Below are positions 1-6,702 of a DNA stretch of 7,620 nucleotides, piece after piece. The DNA is taken from the NCBI GenBank assembly GCA_031259185.1, contig JAIRLV010000176.1, positions 1 through 7,620 on the forward strand. Direction: 5' to 3'. The notes beneath the pieces were generated by a model. The model worked only from the letters and a program-made list of their open reading frames with translations. It was not told the origin of the DNA and did no database searches. This stretch comes from Elusimicrobiota bacterium. Its GTDB lineage: Bacteria > RUG730. The number at the start of each line of letters is the position of its first letter. Within the stretch, counting starts at the first letter, position 1. A program made the position numbers and the translations under genes.

Positions 1-32
1 AAAAAATATTTTTTATTTTTTATATAAAGAAA

Positions 33-1790
33 TCAAAAATTCAAAAATTGTATTTCTTTTATCAAGTTTTTTACAAAATCTTTATCCTGATAAGTAATCT
101 TTTGAAATTTTTGTCTAAGTTCTAACTTTGATAAAGTTTCATAGTTTGCCTTATTGTTATCTATTGTTTCAACACAAACATTGTATAAACTAATTATAGC
201 TTTTAAAATCAAATATTGCTTTTCTAATTCTGTATAAGTGTCATATTCGTCAAAAGCATTTTGATGTAAAAAATCCTCTCTAATTGATCTAGCAGTTTCT
301 AAAACTATTCTATCTTTATCTGACAAAGACTCATAGCCAATGAGCCTCACAATTTCTTCCAATGAAAATTCTTGTTGTAAAATTTTCATAGCTTCATTTC
401 TATAATCCATAAAATCTGCCATATTATCTTGTTTATTTTGAAAGTAATCTTTCATATTATTTTGATATAGCGAATAACTTCGTAGCCAGCTTATAGCTGG
501 GAAATGTCTACTAAATGCTAATTTGGCTTCTAGACTCCAAAACACTTTTACAACTCTCAATGTAGCTTGGACAACTGGCTCTGATAAATCGCCTCCAGCT
601 GGCGAAACAGCTCCAATAACGCTGAGCGAGCCTTCTCTTTTTCTATTATCGCTTGATAAACAAGTAACCTTTCCAGCTCTTTCATAAAATTCTGCCAATC
701 TTGTCGACAAGTATGCAGGATAACCTTCTTCACCCGGCATTTCTTCTAATCTGCCAGACATTTCTCTAAGGGCTTCTGCCCATCTAGAAGTAGAATCTGC
801 CATCAACGCAATATTATAACCCATATCTCTAAAATATTCAGCTATTGTAATCCCAGTATAGACTGATGCTTCACGAGCTGATACCGGCATATTGCTTGTA
901 TTCGCTATCAAGACTGTTCTGTTTATCAATGTTTCTCCAGTTTTTGCATTTTTTAGATGCGGGAACTCCATTAAAACATCTGTCATTTCATTCCCTCTTT
1001 CACCGCAACCAATGTATACAACTATATCTACTTCAGCCCATTTTGCTAATTGATGCTGCACAACAGTTTTTCCGCTACCAAAAGGACCCGGAATACATGC
1101 AGTTCCTCCTTTTGGAATCGGAAAAAATGAATCTATAACTCTTTGTCCAGTAATCATAAGTTCATCTGGTATCAATTTTTCATTGTATTTTCTAGGAATT
1201 CTGACTGGCCATTTTTGCAACATTATGACAGAAAATTGTTCTTTATTTTCATTTTCAATAGTTGCAACCGTTTCTTCAACTGTAAAATTGCCATCTTGAA
1301 TTGATATAATTTTTCCAGATATTCCTAATGGAACCATAATTTTATGCGTAATAATTGACGTTTCTTCAACCTCTCCAATTATGTCGCCAGAATTGACTAA
1401 ATCTCCAACACTGAGTATTTTTCTAAAATTCCATTTTTTTTCTCTATCTATGGCAGGAAAATTCCCGCCTCGCGGGATAAAATTACCTTCTTCTTTTTTC
1501 ATCTTTTCCAGAGGTCTTTGGATACCGTCATAGATAGAAGTTATAAGCCCTGGACCAAGCTCTACACTTAAAGCATCACCTGTAGCTTCAACTGGTTCTC
1601 CAGGTTTTAATCCCGTAGTATCCTCATAAACTTGAATTGAAGCTTCATTCCCTTTTAATTCTACAATCTCTCCAATAAGTTTTAAATTTCCTACTTTTAC
1701 TACCTCGTACATTTTAATATTTTTTAAATCTTCTGCTATAACAAGCGGACCAGAAATTTTTTTTATTTTTCCATTTTTTACTTCATTCAT
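33..1790 (-). CDS. atpA (ntpA): V/A-type ATP synthase catalytic subunit A
   Basis: Catalytic subunit of the V1/A1 head of a bacterial V-type ATPase, which couples ATP hydrolysis or synthesis to H+ or Na+ movement at the inner membrane. The 585-residue product is full length for the family (usually about 580-595). Visible in order are the N-terminal beta-barrel (about 1-75), the family-specific non-homologous insert (about 110-185), a Walker A loop GPFGSGKT at 235-242 with K241, the GERGNE motif with catalytic E264 and R265, a Walker B-like ADSTSRW with D332, and the alpha/beta ATPase signature [10 protein letters not shown] at 431-440 (Ser where Asn is common). The C-terminal helical domain follows. 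The ATG start is supported by AGGAG at 1799-1803, 8 nt upstream. It lies 88 nt after subunit F; subunit B would be expected next, beyond the left edge. The reading frame is intact. The assignment is very secure. Confidence 0.97.
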   Translation of the reverse strand: MNEVKNGKIKKISGPLVIAEDLKNIKMYEVVKVGNLKLIGEIVELKGNEASIQVYEDTTGLKPGEPVEATGDALSVELGPGLITSIYDGIQRPLEKMKKEEGNFIPRGGNFPAIDREKKWNFRKILSVGDLVNSGDIIGEVEETSIITHKIMVPLGISGKIISIQDGNFTVEETVATIENENKEQFSVIMLQKWPVRIPRKYNEKLIPDELMITGQRVIDSFFPIPKGGTACIPGPFGSGKTVVQHQLAKWAEVDIVVYIGCGERGNEMTDVLMEFPHLKNAKTGETLINRTVLIANTSNMPVSAREASVYTGITIAEYFRDMGYNIALMADSTSRWAEALREMSGRLEEMPGEEGYPAYLSTRLAEFYERAGKVTCLSSDNRKREGSLSVIGAVSPAGGDLSEPVVQATLRVVKVFWSLEAKLAFSRHFPAISWLRSYSLYQNNMKDYFQNKQDNMADFMDYRNEAMKILQQEFSLEEIVRLIGYESLSDKDRIVLETARSIREDFLHQNAFDEYDTYTELEKQYLILKAIISLYNVCVETIDNNKANYETLSKLELRQKFQKITYQDKDFVKNLIKEIQFLNF

Positions 1791-1878
1791 AACAAAATCT
1801 CCTATTATTTATATCCCTAAAATCTGATAAGCTATAAAATTTTACTTTATTTAATTTAATTTAAAAATTGATTCTTTG

Positions 1879-2190
1879 CTACAATATGTCTACACCCATT
1901 GCTTTTTCAACTATAGATTTTAATCTTTTATAGTATAATTTATCTTCATTTTTTTTATCATCAAGTGACGGGAGTAACACAACATTTATTTGAGTCTGTT
2001 TATATAAATCATCCAAATTATCTTCTATCAATTTTCCAGCATATTCTGACAAAAATAAAAATTTATAATTACATTTCTTTATTTCTTCCCAAACTTTTAT
2101 AACTTGCTCACCATTATCCACTTCAAAAACTGTTACTCCTAATGGAATAAAGCCTTTCCAAATTTCTTTTTCGCCAATCAATGCTATCAT
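1879..2190 (-). CDS. atpF (ntpF/ntpG): V/A-type ATP synthase subunit F (central stalk)
   Basis: Small central-stalk subunit that binds subunit D and regulates rotation of the V1 head. The 103-residue product fits the family in size (about 100 aa) and layout: an N-terminal strand MIALIGE, a segment with GFIPLGVTVFEV about 12-23, the strand KFLFLSEYAG that resembles the family's 'ITE' region, then VVLLPSLDD where the family often has IPG, and a C-terminal helix. Its position directly before subunit A matches the F-A-B-D order seen in many bacterial clusters. I chose the ATG at 2190. A TTG four codons upstream would extend the frame, but GGAG at 2197-2200 sits 6 nt before this ATG and overlaps that upstream region. 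Sequence conservation is modest, so neighbourhood carries part of the call. What precedes it is an R-M locus, not subunit C or E. Confidence 0.85.
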   Translation of the reverse strand: MIALIGEKEIWKGFIPLGVTVFEVDNGEQVIKVWEEIKKCNYKFLFLSEYAGKLIEDNLDDLYKQTQINVVLLPSLDDKKNEDKLYYKRLKSIVEKAMGVDIL

Positions 2191-2196
2191 AAAAAA

Positions 2197-2200
2197 CTCC
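2197..2200 (-). promoter_or_regulatory. Ribosome binding site of subunit F
   Basis: GGAG on the minus strand, followed by six T and then the ATG at 2190. It decides the start of subunit F: the longer reading from a TTG at 2202 would place this site inside the coding region and has no comparable site of its own. Confidence 0.75.
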
Positions 2201-2220
2201 AAACTAATAATATCAATTTT

Positions 2221-2767
2221 TTATATTTTAAAACTTTTTAACTTTTTAAATTGTTTTTCAAACTCGTTTTTTATAGTTCCCAAGTTTTTTATTTTAGTCA
2301 TGTCTTTTTCTCTGAAATCCCATTTATAACCTCTACCAGTGCCTCTCTTGCCTAATATTATGCAATTTTTTAAAATCTATATCTTTTTGTAAAACAAATT
2401 TTATATACAAATCATTTGGAGTAATCCCTAAAAATAGTATCCCGTCATAATCGCCATTCTCTTTAATTCCTTCATTCTGAAATTTTTTATTTGTATCTAT
2501 AGATGAAGTTTTAATTTCAAATTTCATACTATTAAATTTTAAATCCCAATCGCATTGATCGCCATCATTATATTCTATCTTTAATCGCCTATAATAAATT
2601 CTTGACAAAGTCTCTTCAAAAAATCTCTCTCCAAAACTTCCTCTTTTATCTATTTGTAAATTTCTATATTCGCGATATTTACTATTAGGATCAAGCCATT
2701 CGTTTTGCGCTTCCTTTAAAACTTGTTTTAAGATTGGGATTGCAATTTCATCAATTTCATTTATCAT
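2221..2767 (-). pseudogene. Type II restriction endonuclease, frameshifted
   Basis: Partner endonuclease of the adjacent methyltransferase. The start ATG lies inside the end of the methyltransferase gene (11-nt overlap, ATGATAAATGA), implying translational coupling. The first frame gives 144 residues ending at 2333. It contains a helix GSFGERFFEETL (43-54) and a PD-(D/E)XK-type core: D75, then E84-x-K86 in MKFEIKTS. Reading on in the +1 frame from about residue 133 gives a coherent C-terminus, including GKRGTGRGYKWDF and a Lys-rich tail, to a TAA at 2221-2223, for about 181 residues. The likeliest site is the A6 run (T's at 2366-2371 on the plus strand); five A's would join FK to NCIILGKRGTG smoothly. 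The restored gene ends 30 nt before subunit F. The catalytic core is retained but the tail is lost, so the enzyme is probably inactive unless this is a sequencing error or the frame is rescued. Recognition site unknown; I cannot match a named enzyme. Confidence 0.75.
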
Positions 2768-3830
2768 AGTATCCAGCCTTTATTATTTCATTTTCAATAA
2801 TATCTGTTCTTAGATTTATTGCGCTATTAGTTGATAAAAATGCAATTTTGGTCCAATCCTTTTCAAAAAAAATTTTGTTTAGTTCAAATTTTTTTTTATA
2901 AAAAACTACTCCATATCCTCTTTTATTTGGTAATTCATTGAAACTTTTATATGCTTTCATACCTTTAAAACAAGTTGATGGTAAATATACATCACATCTA
3001 TCTAGCATATTTTTGTTTCTTGTGCTACTTGGAGTTCCTCCATTACTTAGAGAATAAACTTTTGCAATAGTTTTACAAGTTTTTTTAGGTTCTATTTTAA
3101 TTTTTTCTGTATTTATTTTTGTCCATACTTGAAAAATTGTTGCTACTCCAACTTTTTCACCATTTGGATATTGAAAAGAATTTAACGGTAATTTTTCACT
3201 GTGCGCTAGTTTATAATCTTGAACTCGAGACATTGGAACTCCTTTTCCAGTACTATTAAATAAAGGAGGCAAAATAAAAGCGACAATATCGGCAAATTTA
3301 CTAGAATGATTGATAAACCTTAAAGCTAAGTTTCCACGAAGCCCAAAAGGCGGATTGCCAATAACAATATATTTTTTATTTTGTTTAGGCATATAATCAA
3401 GATAATTAATTTTTATTAATTCTTTTTTCATAATCCCTTTAGGTTCTATATCAATTCCAATTCTTTTATTTTTTGTTAAAATATTATAAAAATTACAACA
3501 ACCAGCGCTTGGTTCTATAAAAATATAATCGTCAATATTTATTTCTAATTTTTTTAATACCTGTCTAGTTTTTTCATAACAATATTGAGATATTTTATCA
3601 TTTGTATAAAATTGATCTTTATTTCTATATGTATTTTTTATTTGATATTTATTACCTAATAAATGATTTATGTCATTATAATAATTCTCTGGGACTCTTT
3701 TTTGTTTTAACCAACGATTTATAGTTCCATTATGTATAAATAATTTTCTTTTTATTTCAGTTATGGAAATATTTTGTAAGAGTTCTTGAAACATATCAAA
3801 AGAATTAATATTTATTTGTGATTGTATCAT
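2757..3830 (-). CDS. Type II DNA adenine-N6 methyltransferase with N-terminal HTH
   Basis: Modification enzyme of a type II R-M pair; it would transfer a methyl group from S-adenosylmethionine to adenine in the recognition site. The 357-residue protein has a helix-turn-helix-like N-terminus (about 17-60, with TEIKRKLFIHNGTINRWLK), then a motif X-like DQFYTN (72-77), the SAM-binding motif I FIEPSAG (104-110), acidic motif II IGIDIEP (124-130), and the catalytic motif IV NPPFG (159-163), typical of N6-adenine enzymes. The order X-I-IV followed by a long variable C-terminal region (about 240-357, the likely target-recognition part) suggests the gamma class. AGGA at 3838-3841 lies 7 nt before the ATG. 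The gene overlaps the endonuclease start by 11 nt. It is intact, unlike its partner. The HTH could bind its own promoter, but that is inference. Specificity cannot be read from sequence alone. Confidence 0.88.
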   Translation of the reverse strand: MIQSQININSFDMFQELLQNISITEIKRKLFIHNGTINRWLKQKRVPENYYNDINHLLGNKYQIKNTYRNKDQFYTNDKISQYCYEKTRQVLKKLEINIDDYIFIEPSAGCCNFYNILTKNKRIGIDIEPKGIMKKELIKINYLDYMPKQNKKYIVIGNPPFGLRGNLALRFINHSSKFADIVAFILPPLFNSTGKGVPMSRVQDYKLAHSEKLPLNSFQYPNGEKVGVATIFQVWTKINTEKIKIEPKKTCKTIAKVYSLSNGGTPSSTRNKNMLDRCDVYLPSTCFKGMKAYKSFNELPNKRGYGVVFYKKKFELNKIFFEKDWTKIAFLSTNSAINLRTDIIENEIIKAGYYDK

Positions 3831-3862
3831 AATTAAATCCTATCAAAATAACTTTGTAATCT

Positions 3863-3891
3863 ATTTTAATTAAAAAGAGACGAAGTCTCAA
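3863..3891 (-). promoter_or_regulatory. Candidate sigma70-type promoter of the R-M operon
   Basis: On the minus strand TTGAGA (3886-3891) and TAAAAT (3863-3868) are separated by exactly 17 nt. Each differs from consensus by one base. Transcription would begin near 3856, about 26 nt before the methyltransferase ATG, with room for its AGGA site. The -35 box lies in the purF stop/terminator stem. In such AT-rich DNA -10-like matches are common, but the -35, the spacing and the placement together are persuasive. Confidence 0.6.
3872..3889 (-). terminator. Rho-independent terminator at the end of purF
   Basis: Minus-strand hairpin GAGAC-TTC-GTCTC (3877-3889), a perfect 5-bp stem with a tight 3-nt loop, followed directly by TTTTT (3872-3876). 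The stem begins within the TGA stop of purF. It is short, so termination may be partial. It separates the carA-purF operon from the R-M genes. Confidence 0.7.
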
Positions 3892-5306
3892 AATTTGAAA
3901 TCTATCTGTGTAGAATTTTCTAACCTAAACCTAGCTTTCTCTGGATTAACTTCAAAAGGATATTTCCCATCAAAACAAGAAAGGCAATATTTATGTTTAT
4001 TATTTACACTATTTAATAAGCCTTCAGTACTGATATAAGCTAAAGAATCTACTCCTAAAATTTTTTCTATTTCTTTTACAGAATGCGAAGAAGCGATTAA
4101 TTTTTCTTTGTCCGGAGTATCAATTCCAAAAAAACAAGAATCTGTAATTGGGGGAGAAACTATTCTTAAATGAATTTTTTTTGCCCCACAATTTTTTAAT
4201 GCTTCTATTCTCATTTTAGTTGTTGTAGCTCTAACAATTGAATCGTCTATTAATATAATTCTTTTATTTTTTATTATTTCTTTTACTGGATTTAATTTTA
4301 CTCTAACTCCAAAACTTCTATCATCTTGAGTAGGTTTTATAAAAGTTCTTCCAACATAATGATTTCTAACAAAACCCATCTCTAATGGAATTTTTGATTC
4401 ATCGGAATAACCGAATCCTGCATAAATCCCAGAATCTGGGACAGGAATAACTATATCGGCGTCAACCGGAGCTTCTTTTGCTAATTGTATCCCAAGCTCC
4501 TTCCTAACTGATTGAACAGATTTTCCAAAAACAATACTATCAGGTCTGGCAAAATAAACATATTCAAAAATACAACATCTATGCGCTTCATTTTTGTTAA
4601 AATAATATGAAGTTACGCCATTATCATCAATCATAATTAATTCGCCCGGTTCAATTTCTCTAATATATTCAGCATTTATTAAATCAAAAGCGCAAGTTTC
4701 TGATGACACGACATATTTTCCGCCAACTTTTCCTAAAACTAGAGGTCTAAAACCCCATGGATCTCTTGCAGCAATTAAGTTATCTCTTGACATAATAAGT
4801 AAAGCATAAGAGCCTTTTAATAGATTCAGTGAATCTATGATACTTTGAATAAAATTTTTTTTAGTATTTTTGGCAAGTAAATGAATAATTATCTCACTAT
4901 CTAAGGTTGTCTGGAAAATGGCGCCTTTTTCTTCTAATTGTTCTCGCAATTCAAAAGCATTTATGATATTTCCATTATGTGAAATAGCAATTGGTCCTTT
5001 TGAATAATAAACCGAAAAAGGCTGAGCGTTTCTTTCTATTGAAGATCCGCTAGTCGAATATCTAACATGCCCTATTGCAATATTCCCTGTTAAACCATTT
5101 AAAATTCTTTCTTTAAATATATCAGAAACAAGTCCCATTTTTTTATAATTTTTAATTCTTGTTCTATCAGAAACTGCTATTCCCGCACTTTCTTGCCCTC
5201 TATGTTGCAACGCATAAAGCCCTAGATATGTCATATGTGTTGCTTCTGGATGATTAAAAATACCAAATACCCCACATTCTTCTTGCATTTTATCATGTTC
5301 TAACAT
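3888..5306 (-). CDS. purF: Amidophosphoribosyltransferase (first step of purine synthesis)
   Basis: Converts PRPP and glutamine to 5-phosphoribosylamine, the committed step of de novo purine synthesis, in the cytoplasm. The 472-residue protein starts with a short propeptide MLEHDKMQEE, which would be cleaved to expose the nucleophile C11 of CGVFGI. The class II glutaminase domain follows (11 to about 235; YALQHRGQESAGIA, GHVRYSTSG, SHNGNI), then the phosphoribosyltransferase domain with the PRPP loop IDDSIVRATT (353-362). The loop has Ala360 where Gly is usual. Cysteines C245, C391, C441 and C444 match the four [4Fe-4S] ligands of the Bacillus-type enzyme, so this is probably the iron-sulfur, propeptide-processed subtype. 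The ATG overlaps the end of carA by 14 nt; AAGGAG at 5317-5322 lies 10 nt upstream inside carA. The gene ends in a terminator. Its pairing with carA, not with other pur genes, is uncommon. Frame intact. Confidence 0.97.
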   Translation of the reverse strand: MLEHDKMQEECGVFGIFNHPEATHMTYLGLYALQHRGQESAGIAVSDRTRIKNYKKMGLVSDIFKERILNGLTGNIAIGHVRYSTSGSSIERNAQPFSVYYSKGPIAISHNGNIINAFELREQLEEKGAIFQTTLDSEIIIHLLAKNTKKNFIQSIIDSLNLLKGSYALLIMSRDNLIAARDPWGFRPLVLGKVGGKYVVSSETCAFDLINAEYIREIEPGELIMIDDNGVTSYYFNKNEAHRCCIFEYVYFARPDSIVFGKSVQSVRKELGIQLAKEAPVDADIVIPVPDSGIYAGFGYSDESKIPLEMGFVRNHYVGRTFIKPTQDDRSFGVRVKLNPVKEIIKNKRIILIDDSIVRATTTKMRIEALKNCGAKKIHLRIVSPPITDSCFFGIDTPDKEKLIASSHSVKEIEKILGVDSLAYISTEGLLNSVNNKHKYCLSCFDGKYPFEVNPEKARFRLENSTQIDFKF

Positions 5307-6399
5307 TTTCTAGAATCTCCTTAAACTGATTAAATAAATAATGTGAATCATTTGGTCCAGGTGAAGCTTCTGGATGATATTGAACCGAAAATACCGGATA
5401 TTTTTTATGTTTAATCCCTTCTAAAGTATTATCGTATAAATTTTTATGAGTTATTTCTACAATATCTAAATTTAAAGTTTTTTCATTTATTGCAAATCCA
5501 TGATTTTGAGAAGTAATTTCTATTTTCCCCGTTTTCAAATTTTTTACTGGGTGGTTTCCGCCTCTATGCCCAAACTTCAATTTGTAAACATTTGCTCCTA
5601 ACGCTAAGCCAATTAATTGATGACCTAGACAAATTCCAAAAATTGGTTTTTTACCAATTAATTCTTTAATTTCTTGTATTATATCAGTCAATGCAACTGG
5701 ATCTCCAGGACCATTTGACAAAAATACGCCGTCAGGATTTAATTTTAAAATTTCTTCAGCTGTTGTTTTTGAAGGAACTACTATCACTTCATAATTTAAA
5801 TTTTCTAATATTCTGAGTATATTTAATTTAACTCCAAAATCCATTACTACTATCTTTTTTGTTTTTGGATAATTTTTATTAGACCAAACATAAATTTCTT
5901 TTGTTGAAACCTGATGGACTAAATTTCGCCCAACGAGAGATGGGTATTCATTCAATTTTTGAAGTAATTTTTTAATGTCAAAAACTTCTGTTGAAATAAT
6001 AGCTTTCATAGCGCCTTTAATTCTAATGTATTTAGCTATGGCTCTAGTATCAACCTTACAAATCGCAATAATATTATTTTCTATTAAATAACTTTTTAAA
6101 CTTTTTTGTGCTCTATAATTACTGTATTTGTCAATATAGTCTCTAACAATTATTGCTTTTAGAAAAATTTTTTTTGATTCAATATCTTGTGAATTTACGC
6201 CATAATTTCCTATCAACGGATAAGTGAAAGTGACAATTTGTTCATAATAAGAAGGATCAGTTATAATCTCTTGGTAACCCGAAAGACTTGTATTAAAAAC
6301 AATTTCACCAATAGTTTCACCATTAACGCCAAAAGATTTTGCATGAAAAATATTCCCATCTTCCAAAACTAAAATCGCTGATTTTTTATGATTATTCAT
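5293..6399 (-). CDS. carA: Carbamoyl-phosphate synthase small (glutaminase) subunit
   Basis: Glutamine-hydrolysing subunit that feeds ammonia to CarB for carbamoyl phosphate, the precursor of pyrimidines and arginine. The 368-residue protein is full length. The N-terminal CarA-specific domain (about 7-150) contains GEIVFNTSLSGYQEIITDPSY with the usual conserved spacing. The C-terminal class I amidotransferase domain (about 182-365) has FLSNGPGDP (227-234), the nucleophile C257 in FGICLGHQ, GHRGGNHPV (277-285) and the catalytic H342 and E344 in QYHPEAS. The ATG has GAGG at 6408-6411, 8 nt upstream, and a promoter candidate sits just before that. carB is not in the window, so the large subunit must be encoded elsewhere. 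The end overlaps purF by 14 nt, implying translational coupling of two glutamine amidotransferases serving pyrimidine/arginine and purine synthesis. Confidence 0.97.
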   Translation of the reverse strand: MNNHKKSAILVLEDGNIFHAKSFGVNGETIGEIVFNTSLSGYQEIITDPSYYEQIVTFTYPLIGNYGVNSQDIESKKIFLKAIIVRDYIDKYSNYRAQKSLKSYLIENNIIAICKVDTRAIAKYIRIKGAMKAIISTEVFDIKKLLQKLNEYPSLVGRNLVHQVSTKEIYVWSNKNYPKTKKIVVMDFGVKLNILRILENLNYEVIVVPSKTTAEEILKLNPDGVFLSNGPGDPVALTDIIQEIKELIGKKPIFGICLGHQLIGLALGANVYKLKFGHRGGNHPVKNLKTGKIEITSQNHGFAINEKTLNLDIVEITHKNLYDNTLEGIKHKKYPVFSVQYHPEASPGPNDSHYLFNQFKEILENVRT

Positions 6400-6438
6400 A
6401 CAAAAAACCTCAAGATCATTTATAAAATATATTTTTAT

Positions 6439-6467
6439 ATTATAAATCTTTTATAAAATTTAATCAA
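6439..6467 (-). promoter_or_regulatory. Candidate promoter of the carA-purF operon
   Basis: Minus-strand TTGATT (6462-6467) and a perfect TATAAT (6439-6444) with a 17-nt spacer. Transcription would begin near 6432, giving a leader of about 33 nt before the carA ATG. That leader holds the GAGG site but is too short for a riboswitch or attenuator. Confidence 0.6.
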
Positions 6468-6543
6468 CTTTTTATTATTTTATGTAATAGCTATGATTTA
6501 TATTATGAAGTATTATAGAAACTTGTGTGAAAAATGAGATGAA

Positions 6544-6702
6544 TCAAATGCCTAAAATTTCTACGCTAATTTTTGTAGCATTAGCGTCAATTAAATTTTC
6601 TGCTAATTCCTTTATACTACAAATACTACAAAAAGGTCTTTTTACAATCTCTCCTGTGCAATTTTTTTAATTGACTATATCCAAAAGTTTTATTTTGTTC
6701 AT
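6544..6702 (-). pseudogene. mutL: mutL remnant (N-terminal fragment of mismatch repair protein MutL)
   Basis: A 53-codon stretch too broken to be a normal gene reads like the start of MutL. It begins ATG with MNKIKLLD, has an in-frame TAA at codon 12 (6667-6669), then TGEIVKRP (16-23) and IKELAENLIDANATKISVEI (30-49) before a TGA at 6544. Family members begin with a similar start, then IAAGEVVERP, KELxENxxDAGATKI and VEI. This includes the catalytic Glu of GHKL ATPase motif I, here E35. Around codons 12-16 the lost I-A of IAAGE is readable in the next frame (ATT GCA), so one indel in an A7 run and one at GCACA appear to compensate. Three surplus residues between RP and KEL come from a 9-bp tandem duplication. 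The other roughly 550 residues of MutL are absent; carA's promoter lies just beyond. Mismatch repair was probably lost, unless a second mutL exists. Confidence 0.8.
6614..6631. repeat. 9-bp perfect tandem duplication in the mutL remnant
   Basis: ATACTACAA occurs twice head to tail (6614-6622 and 6623-6631). Removing one copy restores the spacing of the MutL motif, with RP-FCSI-KEL matching RP-ASVV-KEL of the family. It is therefore most simply a slippage duplication that arose in the decaying gene. Confidence 0.75.

Noticed and set aside
1-14. Perfect palindrome AAAAAATATTTTTT at the left edge
   Set aside because: Made only of A and T in AT-rich DNA after the ATPase A gene. With no G-C pairs it would not make a stable hairpin or terminator.
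866-1138. A 90-codon open frame on the plus strand
   Set aside because: It lies wholly antisense to the strongly conserved ATPase A gene over its P-loop region; no ribosome binding site and no family resemblance. It is a shadow frame.
1791-1878. 88-nt gap between ATPase subunits F and A
   Set aside because: Checked for a promoter, terminator or small gene. It holds the ribosome binding site of subunit A, but no -35/-10 pair and no stem stands out.
2188-2202. TTG start at 2202 for subunit F (107 residues)
   Set aside because: The ATG at 2190 has GGAG 6 nt upstream, and the family normally begins right at the MIALIG-type strand.
6563-6587. Perfect 8-bp inverted repeat ACGCTAAT / ATTAGCGT with a 9-nt loop
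   Set aside because: No T tract on either strand. It falls within the mutL remnant, where it encodes the DANATKISV segment, so it is probably coincidental.
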